Shown here: positions 28,922-37,662 of the stretch, piece by piece
How positions within the stretch are numbered: position 1 is the stretch's first letter
Layout: the number at the start of each line of letters is the position of its first letter
NCBI RefSeq assembly: GCF_048001765.1
Contig: NZ_CP181447.1
Location: 2,151,408 to 2,215,407, forward strand
Source of the DNA: Bombiscardovia asteroides_K
GTDB taxonomy: Bacteria; Actinomycetota; Actinomycetes; Actinomycetales; Bifidobacteriaceae
DNA: 64,000 nt
Direction: 5' to 3'
Notes under the pieces: model-generated
The model's input: the letters and a program-made list of their open reading frames with translations, nothing else
Told to the model about the DNA's origin: nothing
Database searches by the model: none
Translations under genes and position numbers: made by a program

Positions 28922-30571
28922 TCAGCTGGAGGCCCAGACCGCGTCATCCTGGTCGTCCTGGTCGGCAGCCGCATCCAGGCTGCCAGGGGCGTAGACCGAT
29001 CTTAACGAGCTTCGGCCTCCATTCGCATCCTCAAAGGCTGGCTGTGACTGCACCTCTTCGCTAGCCCGGTCACGATCCGTCTGGGTGCCCGCTCTGGTCT
29101 GGCCTTCAGCATTGGCTTGGTCAGCCACCCCATCATGGCCATTTGCGTCCTTGTCGGTCCGATCACTGCTGACTTGCTCACCCCGACCGGCCTGGGCATG
29201 GGCGCCTTGCCAGTTCATTTCGTCATCAACCACACCGGCATCGGCCTCTTCGTTGATGGTCTTCATGTCCTCGGAGTCCAACCGATATTCAGGCAAGGAC
29301 TCGCTGATATAGCTCTGCACGGCCTCGGCCATGGGCACATCGTGACCTGCCTTCTCGGCCATCAGCCAACGGTGGGTCAGTACCTCATGGAAGAACTGGG
29401 CCGGTTCAATCTGCGAGCGGTATTCCGGCGGAATCATGCGCACGGTAGGCTCGAAGACCTCGCGCATCCAGTCGGTGGCCACAATCTCCAGGTCCTCGCC
29501 CTGCCGCCAGGTGGATGCCCGGTAGGCATCCAGATCGTTGAGCAGCCGCCGGGCCTGGTTCTCCTGCACATCCAGACCTGTCAGCCGCAGCAGCTTGCGG
29601 GAGGCGTAGCCGGCATCAACAACCCTGGGGCGCACCAGCACCCGGTTGCCGTCCTCCTCGGTCTTCATCTCCAGCTCATCCACGTCGAATCCAAGATCGT
29701 TGAGGCGGTTGACGCGGCGCTCAATCTTCCACATCTCATCCGGATCGAAGCTGTCCACGTCCGTCAGAGCACTCCAGAGGGAGTGATAGCGATCCACCAG
29801 CCGGTTGCCCACGCCGACCTCGTCCACCTCGCCAGCCAGCAGGTTGCCGGAATCCAGATCCATGAGCTCACCGATGATGTTGGTTCTGGCCAAATCGATG
29901 TCGTACTCGCGCTGGCCATCAGTCAGGCTGGGGTGCAGATCGCCGGTCTCGGCATCGACCAGGAAGGCCGAGAAGGCATCGGCATCTCGCAGGAAGAGCA
30001 CGTTGGACAGGGAGACATCTCCCCAGTAGAAGCCAGCCAGATGGAGCCGCACCAGAAGGACCGCCAGGGCATCGATCAGACGTTCGGCCGTATCCGGACG
30101 CAGATTACGGGCGAAGAGGGCACGGTAGGGCAGTGAGAACTTCAGGTGCTGGGTGACCAGCATGGCCTCAAGAGGCTCGCCCTCGCGGGTGTGCCGACCA
30201 GTGACCACGGCGATGGGATTGACCGTGGGCAGCTCCAGCTTTTGCAGCTTGCGCAGGAGCTCGTACTCACGCTCGGCCACCCGCTGGGTGATCTCCTTCA
30301 TGGCATAGACATCGTCGCCCACGTGGACGAAGCGCACCACGTGCCGGGAGATGCCCCTGGGCAGGTTGGCCAGCAGATCGCGAGGCCAGGTGGCCAGCGG
30401 CCGCTCCCAAGGCAGGGTAAACATCCTGGGGTTGGAGCTGGTGGCCGTGATGTGCAGGGCAGCCGGCTCCTGCTCGGAAGAGGGGTCGGCTGTGGTCTTT
30501 ATCGAGGTGGCTTTCATGGCGCGAGGGTCCAGAGAGGAGGCCGTCGCCCGGTTGATGTTCACGCTAGTCAT
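28922..30571 (-). CDS. DUF4032-type protein with kinase-like fold
   Basis: 549 residues. The N-terminal part (about 50-215) has a degenerate protein/LPS-kinase pattern: a possible ATP-binding Lys in YAMKEI (K92), a catalytic-loop-like segment WGDVSLSNVLF (D185, N190) and DAETG (D206) at the metal-binding position. The middle (about 215-440) fits the actinobacterial DUF4032 region. The C-terminal 110 residues are acidic, low-complexity and Gln/Asp/Ala-rich. No membrane segment is seen. The true substrate is unknown; it could phosphorylate a small molecule or protein. No strong ribosome site precedes ATG 30571, and Met20 or Met50 are alternative starts. Function is not established. Confidence 0.75.
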   Translation of the reverse strand: MTSVNINRATASSLDPRAMKATSIKTTADPSSEQEPAALHITATSSNPRMFTLPWERPLATWPRDLLANLPRGISRHVVRFVHVGDDVYAMKEITQRVAEREYELLRKLQKLELPTVNPIAVVTGRHTREGEPLEAMLVTQHLKFSLPYRALFARNLRPDTAERLIDALAVLLVRLHLAGFYWGDVSLSNVLFLRDADAFSAFLVDAETGDLHPSLTDGQREYDIDLARTNIIGELMDLDSGNLLAGEVDEVGVGNRLVDRYHSLWSALTDVDSFDPDEMWKIERRVNRLNDLGFDVDELEMKTEEDGNRVLVRPRVVDAGYASRKLLRLTGLDVQENQARRLLNDLDAYRASTWRQGEDLEIVATDWMREVFEPTVRMIPPEYRSQIEPAQFFHEVLTHRWLMAEKAGHDVPMAEAVQSYISESLPEYRLDSEDMKTINEEADAGVVDDEMNWQGAHAQAGRGEQVSSDRTDKDANGHDGVADQANAEGQTRAGTQTDRDRASEEVQSQPAFEDANGGRSSLRSVYAPGSLDAAADQDDQDDAVWASS

Positions 30572-30609
30572 GCTTCATCCATCCCATCGCCGCCCATCCT
30601 ATACGGGAA

Positions 30610-30640
30610 GAGCCCCGCACGGATGCGCCGCGCGGGGCTC
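30610..30640 (-). terminator. terminator after ugpC
   Basis: GAGCCCCGC (30610-30618) pairs with GCGGGGCTC (30632-30640) over a 13-nt loop, about 100 bp past the ABC ATPase stop and just upstream of the DUF4032 gene on the same strand. Confidence 0.55.
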
Positions 30641-30742
30641 CTGGTCACCCGGTCAACAAGGAAAGGAGATGATATCAATGATCGATACGGGCCCTGCGGC
30701 TCGGCGGGAAACCGTGGCCGGACCACAGGGTCACAGGAATAC

Positions 30743-31870
30743 TCAGTTCAGCCGCAGCTCACTGGCCGGGGAGAACAGGTGCATCTTTTCAGGATCGATG
30801 TGGATCTTGACCACGTCACCCACCTTGGGCAGGTCGCGCGGGTTGACACGGATGGTGGTCAGCTTGTTCTGGTCGGACATGACGATGGCCCGCTCGGCCA
30901 CGCTGTTGTCGGTCAGAATGTTGCCATAGATGTAGCCATCGGAGCCCAGATCCTCCACGTTGGCCACCTTCAGGGAGAAGGCGTCCGGATCGGAGGGACT
31001 GGCCAGACCGGCGTTCTCGGGACGGAAGCCCACGACGATCTTGCCCTGGTCCTCGGGGGTCAGCTTGTCGACGGCCTCGCGCGGCAGGCTGATGGTGTCC
31101 TCGCCAATCTTGGCCTGGCCGTTGACCACGGGGTGAATGTTGATGTTCATGGAGGGCGAGCCGATGAAGCCGGCCACGAACACGTTCTCGGGCCGATCGT
31201 AAAGCTCGGTGGGCGCACCCACCTGCTGCAGGACACCCAGCTTGATGACGGCGATCCTGTCGCCCATGGTCAGAGCCTCGGTCTGATCGTGGGTCACGTA
31301 CAGGGTGGTGACGTTCAGCTGACGCTGCAGGGCGGCAATCTGTGTACGGGTCTGGACACGCAGCTTGGCGTCCAGGTTGGACAGAGGCTCATCCATCAGG
31401 AAGACCTTGGGCTGACGCACAATAGCGCGGCCCATGGCCACACGCTGACGCTGACCACCGGACAGAGCCTTGGGCTTGCGGTCCAGGTACTCGGTCAGAT
31501 CCAGCACCTCGGCGGCCTTTTCCACCCGCTGGCGAATCTGATCCTTGGGGGTACCGGCAATCTTCAGGGCGAAGCCCATGTTGTCGGCCACTGTCATGTG
31601 GGGGTAAAGAGCGTAATTCTGGAATACCATGGCGATGTCGCGGTCCTTGGGCTGCATGGTCGTCACGTCCTTGTCACCAATCATGATGCGACCCTTGTTG
31701 ACCTCCTCCAGGCCGGCCAACATGCGCAGGGTGGTGGACTTTCCGCAACCGGAAGGCCCTACCAGAACAAGGAATTCACCGTCTTTGATGTCCAGACTGA
31801 GGTCACTGACCGAGGGCTCATCGTTGCCCGGGTAGATACGAGTGACGTGGTCGAATACCACTTCTGCCAT
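30743..31870 (-). CDS. ugpC: carbohydrate ABC transporter ATP-binding protein (UgpC/MsmK type)
   Basis: 375 residues. Walker A GPSGCGKST, the Q-loop VFQNYALYPHMTV, signature LSGGQRQRVAMGRA, Walker B VFLMDEP and H-loop VTHDQTEA are all present. The C-terminal part (about 235-375) is the OB-like regulatory domain of CUT1 sugar importers. It is monocistronic, without permease or binding protein genes, which fits the shared ATPase that energises many sugar ABC importers in Gram-positive bacteria. The ribosome site AAAGGA precedes ATG 31870. The 203-bp upstream gap holds its promoter. Confidence 0.93.
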   Translation of the reverse strand: MAEVVFDHVTRIYPGNDEPSVSDLSLDIKDGEFLVLVGPSGCGKSTTLRMLAGLEEVNKGRIMIGDKDVTTMQPKDRDIAMVFQNYALYPHMTVADNMGFALKIAGTPKDQIRQRVEKAAEVLDLTEYLDRKPKALSGGQRQRVAMGRAIVRQPKVFLMDEPLSNLDAKLRVQTRTQIAALQRQLNVTTLYVTHDQTEALTMGDRIAVIKLGVLQQVGAPTELYDRPENVFVAGFIGSPSMNINIHPVVNGQAKIGEDTISLPREAVDKLTPEDQGKIVVGFRPENAGLASPSDPDAFSLKVANVEDLGSDGYIYGNILTDNSVAERAIVMSDQNKLTTIRVNPRDLPKVGDVVKIHIDPEKMHLFSPASELRLN

Positions 31871-32073
31871 TGTTCATCCTTTCATCGGCAGGTACGTGCC
31901 GAACGATCCGTAGTGAAGGGTTGATTTTCACTGTGGTTCCGTCCCGGGGTCAACACCGACATCGGCATGGCCATGCGACGGTTTTCTATTTTGTGGTTAA
32001 GAGAAACTCTCCCTTGAGCCATTGCCCACTATACACCAGGGTCTGAATTCGACGTGCGAACCCTAACCGAGAC

Positions 32074-32472
32074 TCAATCCTTGGGCTTGTCGGAATCTTC
32101 AGAATCGCGCTCGAAGACCGTCCTGGCCACGTTAATCGCGTTGATGACCCTGGGGAATCCCACGTAGGGAGCACATTGAAGTATGGCTTCGACCACGGCC
32201 TGCTTGCTCAGCCCCACATTCAGGGCTCCCTGGATGTGAACAGTCAGCTGCGGAGCAGTGTCACCCTGCGTCACCAGGCTGCCTATGGTAACCAACTCGC
32301 GCTGCTGAAGATCGAGTCCTTTCCGGGTGTATATGTCGCCAAAGGCGAATTCGACAATCCAGCGACCCAGGTCCGGCGCTATGTCCTGAAGGGAGTCGAT
32401 GACAGCCTGGCCTCCCTTGCCGTCAATAGCTGCCAAGGCCTCGGATCCCTTTTCAAAGCGCGAAGCTTCCAT
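32074..32472 (-). CDS. carboxymuconolactone decarboxylase-family protein
   Basis: 132 residues, single CMD/AhpD-like helical domain. Landmarks are FAFGDIYTRKGLDLQQRELVTIGSLVTQGDTAPQLTVHIQGALNVG and VEAILQCAPYVGFPRVINA. It resembles the small PcaC-like proteins rather than CxxC peroxidase reductases. Protocatechuate genes are absent, so decarboxylation of carboxymuconolactone is unlikely; a general redox or unknown role is more probable. GAAGGGG lies 5 nt before ATG 32472. It is divergent from the Ser/Thr kinase gene at 32644. Confidence 0.85.
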   Translation of the reverse strand: MEASRFEKGSEALAAIDGKGGQAVIDSLQDIAPDLGRWIVEFAFGDIYTRKGLDLQQRELVTIGSLVTQGDTAPQLTVHIQGALNVGLSKQAVVEAILQCAPYVGFPRVINAINVARTVFERDSEDSDKPKD

Positions 32473-32643
32473 GAAGCCCCTTCTTTCTGTTGTTTTGCAT
32501 ATTGCCCAGCCGAGAATATTGTATCAGCGCATGTTTACGGATTATGCCGTCGACTGTCTAGCCATTTGCGGCAATCTCGGACGCGGCGAAACAGCAGGAA
32601 CCGCAATCAGGTGCTTTTCAACCAGTCGGGGCACAATGGAGAT

Positions 32644-34632
32644 ATGAGCGATCTTGAGGGTTTGGACCTGAGGCCGGGACGGCTGGTCGGGGGCTACACC
32701 CTGATTGAGCCCCTGGGCGGCGGTGCCATGGGGTCCGTCTGGCGCGCACGGGATGGCGGTGGCCAGGACTACGCCATGAAAATCCTGCGTGAATCCCTGG
32801 AGGAGGACCAGGTCTCGTCAGACAGCCCCGATGTTCAGGAGCGCGCCTCGGCCCGCGAGCGCCTGCGACGCGAGGCTCTTGCCCTGCAACGGATTCGCCA
32901 TCCAGGTGTCTGCAGGATCGTGGATATGGAACTTGATGATGCCCTGGCCTTCATCGTGACCGAATTAATTGAGGGGCGCAACCTTCGCGACGACGTGGCT
33001 GTCAACGGTCCCTATCGTGGCGACGACCTGGAGCGGCTGGCACGCAAACTGACCGATGCCGTCGCAGCCGTCCACCAGGCGGGCATCGTCCACCGAGACA
33101 TCAAGCCCACCAATGTCATGATCTCGGTCTCGGGGCCGGTGCTGGTGGACTTTGGCATCGCCATGGGCCAGGGGCAGAGCCACGTGACCCGGACAGGACT
33201 GGTCATGGGAACCCCCGGTTTCATCGCCCCGGAGATCATCGACGGAGCCGAGGCCGACCAGGAAACCGACTGGTGGAGCACGGCAGCTGTTCTGGCCTAT
33301 GCAGCCACCGGACGAGCGGTTTTCGGCGACAAACCCATGATGGCGGTCCTGGAGCGGGAGGCCTCGGGCAATGCCGACCTGTCCGGACTGCCCATGGGCA
33401 CCATGAGAGCCCTGCGCTCGGCCCTCTCCCCCGACCGAAGCGCACGTTGCACCCCCCAGGAACTCCTGGAGGCCATTGGTCGGGACGCCATGGATCCGCA
33501 GGCCTGGCAAGGAGAACAAGACGACAAGGGCAGTCAGGAGACGATGCGCCCTTTTGGCGGCGGCTCTTCGGAGGCTGAGGGGCAGGCCGACTCCCCCACC
33601 ATGGTCGTTGAGCCGGCCACCATGCCCATGCCGCCTATTACCCAGGCTGATCCAGACAGTCCGCGGACGGCCTGGTCACAACCTCCGACAGACAACAGAA
33701 CCGATGAGCAGACGACCCTCCTGCCCGACTCGGAGCAGCCCACCAGATTCTTGAATCCCCTTCCCGCAACCCAGGAGCAGCAGGAGCAGACGCAGACCTG
33801 GCAGGACCAGCAACCCTTAGCAGATCGCCAAGATCTTCAGGCCACCACCGTTCAGGATCCGTTGCCGCCGGCACAGCCCCCGCCCAGCGGATACCGCGAC
33901 GAGGCGAACGACCACTGGCTGGGAGACCAGCCCCCCGCCCAGTTGCGGCGCCTGCGCTACTTGAAAGCCGGAACCCCCTGCCTGGTCATGTTGGGAATCC
34001 TTCCCGCCCTACTGACAGCCCTTGCCCCGGTCTCGGCTCTGGCCGCTGCCGGAATCCTTCTCTGGGCCCTGAGCACCGCAGGATGGAGCATAAAAGCCCA
34101 GATCGAACGGGAGTTGCGCCGCGAAGGCCCTCGACGGAGCACCGACCGTCTGTTGAACGCAGCCGCCCTCCCCTGGCACCTGCTCAAGGGCCTGGCGGCC
34201 GCCCTACTCCGCCTGCCGGGCATGATCCTCGTCCAAGCCTTGGTTGCTCTGCCACTGACCTGGGCGGGCGCCTTCACCACCGTTCGCGCAGGCCTGACCC
34301 TGGGCGATCACCTGCTGACCTTTCCCCTGCCAGCTGCCCGACCCCTGTCCGCAGGCGGACTGGCCATGGCCCTGGCGACGCTGGTCGGTTGGTTGTTGAC
34401 TACCCTGCCTACGCAGGACCGTTCAGCCCCCAAGGCCAACAGCGGCAACGTGGTCCTGCGTCTGGCGGCGGGCCGAATCCCCATGGGCCGTCAAGATCCC
34501 GATGCGCAGGACAGCCCCCGCCGCAGGTGGATTCTGCTCCTGATCTGGCTGCTGATTGTGGCCGTCCTCCTGGCCGGGTTGATTGCCCAGCCCTCCATGG
34601 ATTGGGCCCCCATCCACCTCCTGCGTGCCTAA
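32644..34632 (+). CDS. PASTA-less Ser/Thr protein kinase with polytopic C-terminus
   Basis: 662 residues. The kinase domain (about 15-280) is complete: glycine loop LGGGAMGSVW (24-33), K46, catalytic HRDIKPTN (H150, D152, N157), DFG at 169-171 and GTPGFIAPE. Then follows a 150-residue Gln/Pro/Thr-rich linker. The C-terminal third holds several hydrophobic segments, including one near 445-475 and a last one near 635-655, so the kinase is membrane-tethered. Targets are unknown. ATG 32644 is preceded by GGAG only 2 nt away and by CACAAT exactly 6 nt upstream, so translation from a leaderless or very short leader is possible. The frame is open far upstream but there overlaps the opposing CMD gene. 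Confidence 0.9.
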   Translation: MSDLEGLDLRPGRLVGGYTLIEPLGGGAMGSVWRARDGGGQDYAMKILRESLEEDQVSSDSPDVQERASARERLRREALALQRIRHPGVCRIVDMELDDALAFIVTELIEGRNLRDDVAVNGPYRGDDLERLARKLTDAVAAVHQAGIVHRDIKPTNVMISVSGPVLVDFGIAMGQGQSHVTRTGLVMGTPGFIAPEIIDGAEADQETDWWSTAAVLAYAATGRAVFGDKPMMAVLEREASGNADLSGLPMGTMRALRSALSPDRSARCTPQELLEAIGRDAMDPQAWQGEQDDKGSQETMRPFGGGSSEAEGQADSPTMVVEPATMPMPPITQADPDSPRTAWSQPPTDNRTDEQTTLLPDSEQPTRFLNPLPATQEQQEQTQTWQDQQPLADRQDLQATTVQDPLPPAQPPPSGYRDEANDHWLGDQPPAQLRRLRYLKAGTPCLVMLGILPALLTALAPVSALAAAGILLWALSTAGWSIKAQIERELRREGPRRSTDRLLNAAALPWHLLKGLAAALLRLPGMILVQALVALPLTWAGAFTTVRAGLTLGDHLLTFPLPAARPLSAGGLAMALATLVGWLLTTLPTQDRSAPKANSGNVVLRLAAGRIPMGRQDPDAQDSPRRRWILLLIWLLIVAVLLAGLIAQPSMDWAPIHLLRA

Positions 34633-34693
34633 GGTCGTGCTCCACCCCTGGCGGCTACACTATGCTCAGTACGCCAAGGAAAGGATCCAGGTC

Positions 34694-35617
34694 ATGTCCA
34701 AGGGCAAGCAGAACCGCAAGGCCGCGCTCAAGGCCCAGGAAGAGGCACGGCGGCTCCAGGAGGCCAAGGAGCGCCGCCAGCAGACCATGATCGGCGTCTT
34801 CGTCACCGTGGTGCTCATCGCTCTGATCGCTCTGGGCGGATTCCTCTACTGGCGCAGCCATCGCCCGGTCAAGACCCAGGACCTGGAGCAGGCCCGTCAG
34901 GCCGTCGCAAAGGTCAAGGAAAAGCCTTCGGCCGCCAATGACCAGGGTGGCTTCCTGATCAGCTCCCAGGGGCTCAACAAGCCGGTGGCCAAGGCTCCGA
35001 CCGTGGAGATCTACATGGACTTCATGTGCCCAGGCTGCGGCGCCCTGCATCGCGGACTGGACTCAACCCTGACCGGTCTGGTGGATGCCGGGCAGATCAA
35101 CCTGGTCATCTACCCCATGAGCTTCATGGACCGGCTCTCCACCGACAATTACTCGAGCAGGACGGGCACGGCCGCCATCTATGTGGCCCAGCACGACCCC
35201 GACCACCTGCTGCCCTTCATCGCCAACCTCTACGCCAAGGACTTCCAACCGGACGAATCCGACTACCACCCCATCAGCAATGACAAGATCCGTCAGCAGG
35301 CCATCAAGGCCGGGGTTGATCCCAAGGTGGCCGAGCAGGCGGTCAAGGGCCACTACCGGGACTGGATCAAGGCCATGGACACCTACACCCCTCTGCGCAA
35401 GGAGCTCTGGAATCCCTCCGGGTCCAACAAGGGACAGATGACCACGCCCACGGTCCGCATCAATGGCAATTACTGGGAGCTGGGCAACCTGTCCCGGGCG
35501 GGCTTGGACTACAGTTCGGGCCTGCTCAAGGCTCTGGGCCTGGACCAGTCCAAGGTAGGCGTCAAGGGCGCCATGCCGGCCATCGGCGCCTCCGGCCAAC
35601 CGCGCTCACTGAACTGA
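34694..35617 (+). CDS. membrane-anchored DsbA-like thioredoxin-fold protein
   Basis: 307 residues. A basic N-terminus rich in Lys/Arg/Gln (1-30) is followed by one membrane helix (31-53) and an extracytoplasmic thioredoxin-4/DsbA-like domain. The redox motif is CPGC (C112, C115) after IYMDFM; the cis-Pro region is TTPTVRINGNYW. It probably oxidises or isomerises disulfides of exported proteins. The start ATG 34694 has AAGGA at 34681-34685, and a TACACT -10-like element about 30 nt upstream gives a short leader. It follows the kinase gene by 61 bp. Confidence 0.88.
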   Translation: MSKGKQNRKAALKAQEEARRLQEAKERRQQTMIGVFVTVVLIALIALGGFLYWRSHRPVKTQDLEQARQAVAKVKEKPSAANDQGGFLISSQGLNKPVAKAPTVEIYMDFMCPGCGALHRGLDSTLTGLVDAGQINLVIYPMSFMDRLSTDNYSSRTGTAAIYVAQHDPDHLLPFIANLYAKDFQPDESDYHPISNDKIRQQAIKAGVDPKVAEQAVKGHYRDWIKAMDTYTPLRKELWNPSGSNKGQMTTPTVRINGNYWELGNLSRAGLDYSSGLLKALGLDQSKVGVKGAMPAIGASGQPRSLN

Positions 35618-35649
35618 CCCGGGCAGGTCGAGAGAAATTTCGCGTCCAG

Positions 35650-35694
35650 CGTCCCCTTGGGGGGACGGTGATGGTACGATATCATTCCGTACCG
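35650..35694 (+). terminator. hairpins after the DsbA-like gene
   Basis: CGTCCCC/GGGGACG (35650-35667, 4-nt loop) followed by GGTAC/GTACC (35674-35694). They lie between the DsbA-like gene and the tRNA; no long T-run follows, so termination efficiency is uncertain. Confidence 0.4.
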
Positions 35695-35727
35695 CGGCCC
35701 GGAATGTTGTAATGGACCACCGGGACC

Positions 35728-35801
35728 GCCTCCTTAGCTCAGTTGGCCAGAGCAGCCGCCTTGTAAGCGGCAGGTCGTCAGTTCGACTCTGACAGGAGGC
35801 T
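35728..35801 (+). tRNA. tRNA-Thr (anticodon TGT)
   Basis: Full cloverleaf: acceptor GCCTCCT/AGGAGGC, D-arm GCTC-AGTTGGCCA-GAGC, anticodon stem GCCGC/GCGGC with loop CTTGTAA (anticodon TGT, reads ACA), T-arm GTCAG-TTCGACT-CTGAC and discriminator base T. CCA is not encoded. It stands alone between two protein genes. Confidence 0.95.
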
Positions 35802-35856
35802 CTACGCCAGGAACGAACCATTAAATTCGACTATTCGGCTTTGTCTCCGGGCAGGC

Positions 35857-35862
35857 TATAAT
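35857..35862 (+). promoter_or_regulatory. -10 element of the small-RNA candidate
   Basis: Perfect TATAAT. A -35 element at 17 bp upstream (TTCGGC) is poor. Transcription would begin near 35869. Confidence 0.5.
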
Positions 35863-35868
35863 AATGGA

Positions 35869-36085
35869 CATTACCTGGATAATTACAAATACTTCCCTCG
35901 AGTAAGTCATTTCGGAGGCTCGTTCTCCGAAGTACGAACGGAGCTTTTCCCCAACCATCTCCGTTCGTATTCGAGGACGGGATCATTCCCCTTCATTCCC
36001 GTCCTCTTGACGTTGATCCGCCGGCCCAGGGCCCGGGTCTTGAAAAGCCGACTGACCGATGACGGTTAAGTCGGCTTTTTTATTC
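35869..36085 (+). ncRNA. candidate small RNA with C-rich hairpin loops (6C-like)
   Basis: Downstream of a perfect TATAAT, a 215-nt gene-free stretch contains consecutive strong hairpins: TTCGGAG/CTCCGAA (35911-35931), an 11-bp stem (35933-35943 with 35959-35969) whose loop contains TTTTCCCC, and a 10-bp stem (35973-35982 with 35997-36006) whose loop contains ATTCCCC. It ends in an intrinsic terminator. Two successive hairpins with cytosine runs in their loops followed by a terminator is the design of the actinobacterial 6C RNA; here the runs are four C, shorter than the name-giving six. It lies just before the rpfB-like gene, so a terminated leader (attenuator) of that gene is an alternative reading. 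Confidence 0.5.
36043..36080 (+). terminator. intrinsic terminator of the small-RNA candidate
   Basis: AAAAGCCGACT (36043-36053) pairs with AGTCGGCTTTT (36069-36079), continuing into six Ts: a textbook rho-independent terminator, 125 bp before the rpfB-like start. Confidence 0.85.
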
Positions 36086-36204
36086 CCATCCGCCTGCGAC
36101 AAATGTGGATGTTTGCCCGACCTTGCGGATTGTGCGGCCTCAGTCCATGCCCTCACCGCTAGAATTGCCGGGTACAGACAAGGCAGGAACGGGGAGGCGA
36201 GCAC

Positions 36205-37629
36205 ATGGCCAGACGCTGGACACCGCGGCGTTTCGTCGTGCTCAGAAGGATTCGCGTGGTCTCTTGCGCCCTCCTGGTCGTTCTGGCCATGGTCCTGACT
36301 TTCTTCATTTCCGCGCGCAAAAGCGTGGCATTGAGTGTCAACGGGCAGACCAAAATGGTGACCACCTATGCCTATAGCGTGGACGGTCTGCTGCGCGAGC
36401 AGGGAATCAAGGTCAAGACCCACGACCTGGTCGATTCCACCTCCGGAGGCCAGCTGCGCAACCATGCGGCGGTCACTGTGCGCTCCGCCTATCAGACCAC
36501 CATCGTCATCCAGGGCCAGCGGGTGCCCTTCTGGACCACAGCCACCAGCATGGACCAACTGCTGGGATTCTTCGAGGAAAACCGCAAGCAGGCCATGAAG
36601 GTCACCGTGGATGTGGGCAACGTCTATAACCAGCTGACCGGCGGTCTGGTCATCAACCAGGCAGGGCCGGTCACTGTCATAGCTGACGGGAAGACCTCGG
36701 TGGCCCCTGACGGCAAGCTCCCAGCCGCATCCATACTGGACTCCAAGGGCATCGTGCTGGGCAAGGAGGACCGGGTCAGCGTGGAGCATGACCAGGGCAC
36801 CACCGTGCTGCGGGTCCAACGGGTCACCCACGGAAACACTCAAAAAACAATCCCCATACCCTTCGCCACGAGGACCGTGGTCGATTCGAGCCTGGCGCCC
36901 GGTCAGACCCAGATACGTCAGGCGGGCGTAGCCGGTCAACGACTGCAGACCATCCAGGTCACCTACGTGGACGGACAGGCCGAATCGGAGCAGGTGATCA
37001 AGGAAGAGACCGTAGCCATGCCAGTGGATCAGGTGGTGGCCGTCGGTCCCGACAAGCCGAGGGAGGAACAGAACAGCGGGCAGCAGTCCAAGGACACAGA
37101 CAAGGATTCCCAACAGGCCCAGAAGACGCCATCTCCGAGCCCCTCGCCCAGCAAGGATTCGCAGTCGGCAACGACACCGGCCCCTACGCCAACACAGACC
37201 AAGCCTCCGCAGACAACCAAGCCGAAACAACCAAGCACACCGGCTCCAACTCAGCCCGAGAACAAACCAGCCCCGTCGCCAGCGCCGAGCCCATCTCCTA
37301 GCGGTCTTTGGCACGCACAACCTGATGTAGCCCAGGCCTATGCCGGTGGTGCTGCCGCCCAACGCGGATGGACAGGTTCGCAGTTTGCAGATCTGGTAAA
37401 ACTCTGGGACAAGGAATCGAAATGGTGGTGGTATAAGAAAAATCCCAACTCCGACGCCTACGGGATCCCCCAATCTCTGCCAGGCTCTAAGATGGCAAAA
37501 TTTGGCGACAACTGGCGCGATGATGCCGCAGTCCAGATTGACTGGGGACTCGACTACATCAGCAAATCATATGGGGATCCCAGCACGGCCTGGCGCCTCT
37601 GGAACGAACGCCACCCACATTGGTACTGA
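36205..37629 (+). CDS. rpfB: RpfB-like cell-wall protein: DUF348 repeats, G5 domain, lytic transglycosylase-like C-terminus
   Basis: 474 residues. One membrane helix/signal anchor (about 17-37), three DUF348-type repeats (about 42-78, 90-126, 158-195), a G5 domain (about 205-268), a Pro/Ser/Thr/Gln-rich spacer (285-370) and a C-terminal lysozyme-like domain with candidate catalytic E404 in DKESKW and the AYGIPQSLPG segment. Domain order and position next to rsmA and ispE are those of actinobacterial RpfB, but the last domain resembles a general transglycosylase more than the mycobacterial Rpf domain. Role: muralytic remodelling of peptidoglycan at the cell surface. GGGAGG precedes ATG 36205; TAGAAT near 36159 may be its -10. 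Confidence 0.85.
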   Translation: MARRWTPRRFVVLRRIRVVSCALLVVLAMVLTFFISARKSVALSVNGQTKMVTTYAYSVDGLLREQGIKVKTHDLVDSTSGGQLRNHAAVTVRSAYQTTIVIQGQRVPFWTTATSMDQLLGFFEENRKQAMKVTVDVGNVYNQLTGGLVINQAGPVTVIADGKTSVAPDGKLPAASILDSKGIVLGKEDRVSVEHDQGTTVLRVQRVTHGNTQKTIPIPFATRTVVDSSLAPGQTQIRQAGVAGQRLQTIQVTYVDGQAESEQVIKEETVAMPVDQVVAVGPDKPREEQNSGQQSKDTDKDSQQAQKTPSPSPSPSKDSQSATTPAPTPTQTKPPQTTKPKQPSTPAPTQPENKPAPSPAPSPSPSGLWHAQPDVAQAYAGGAAAQRGWTGSQFADLVKLWDKESKWWWYKKNPNSDAYGIPQSLPGSKMAKFGDNWRDDAAVQIDWGLDYISKSYGDPSTAWRLWNERHPHWY

Positions 37630-37662
37630 CCCCTTACCACACTCGCCGCACAACGAACCGAC

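Noticed and set aside
32176..32643. Upstream extension of the Ser/Thr kinase frame
   Set aside because: It runs antisense through the CMD-family gene and reads unlike a protein; the kinase fold begins right after ATG 32644.
35802..36204. c-di-AMP (ydaO-type) riboswitch before the rpfB-like gene
   Set aside because: The location fits rpf genes of some actinobacteria, but the conserved ydaO core sequences are not visible; the hairpin series fits a terminated small RNA better.
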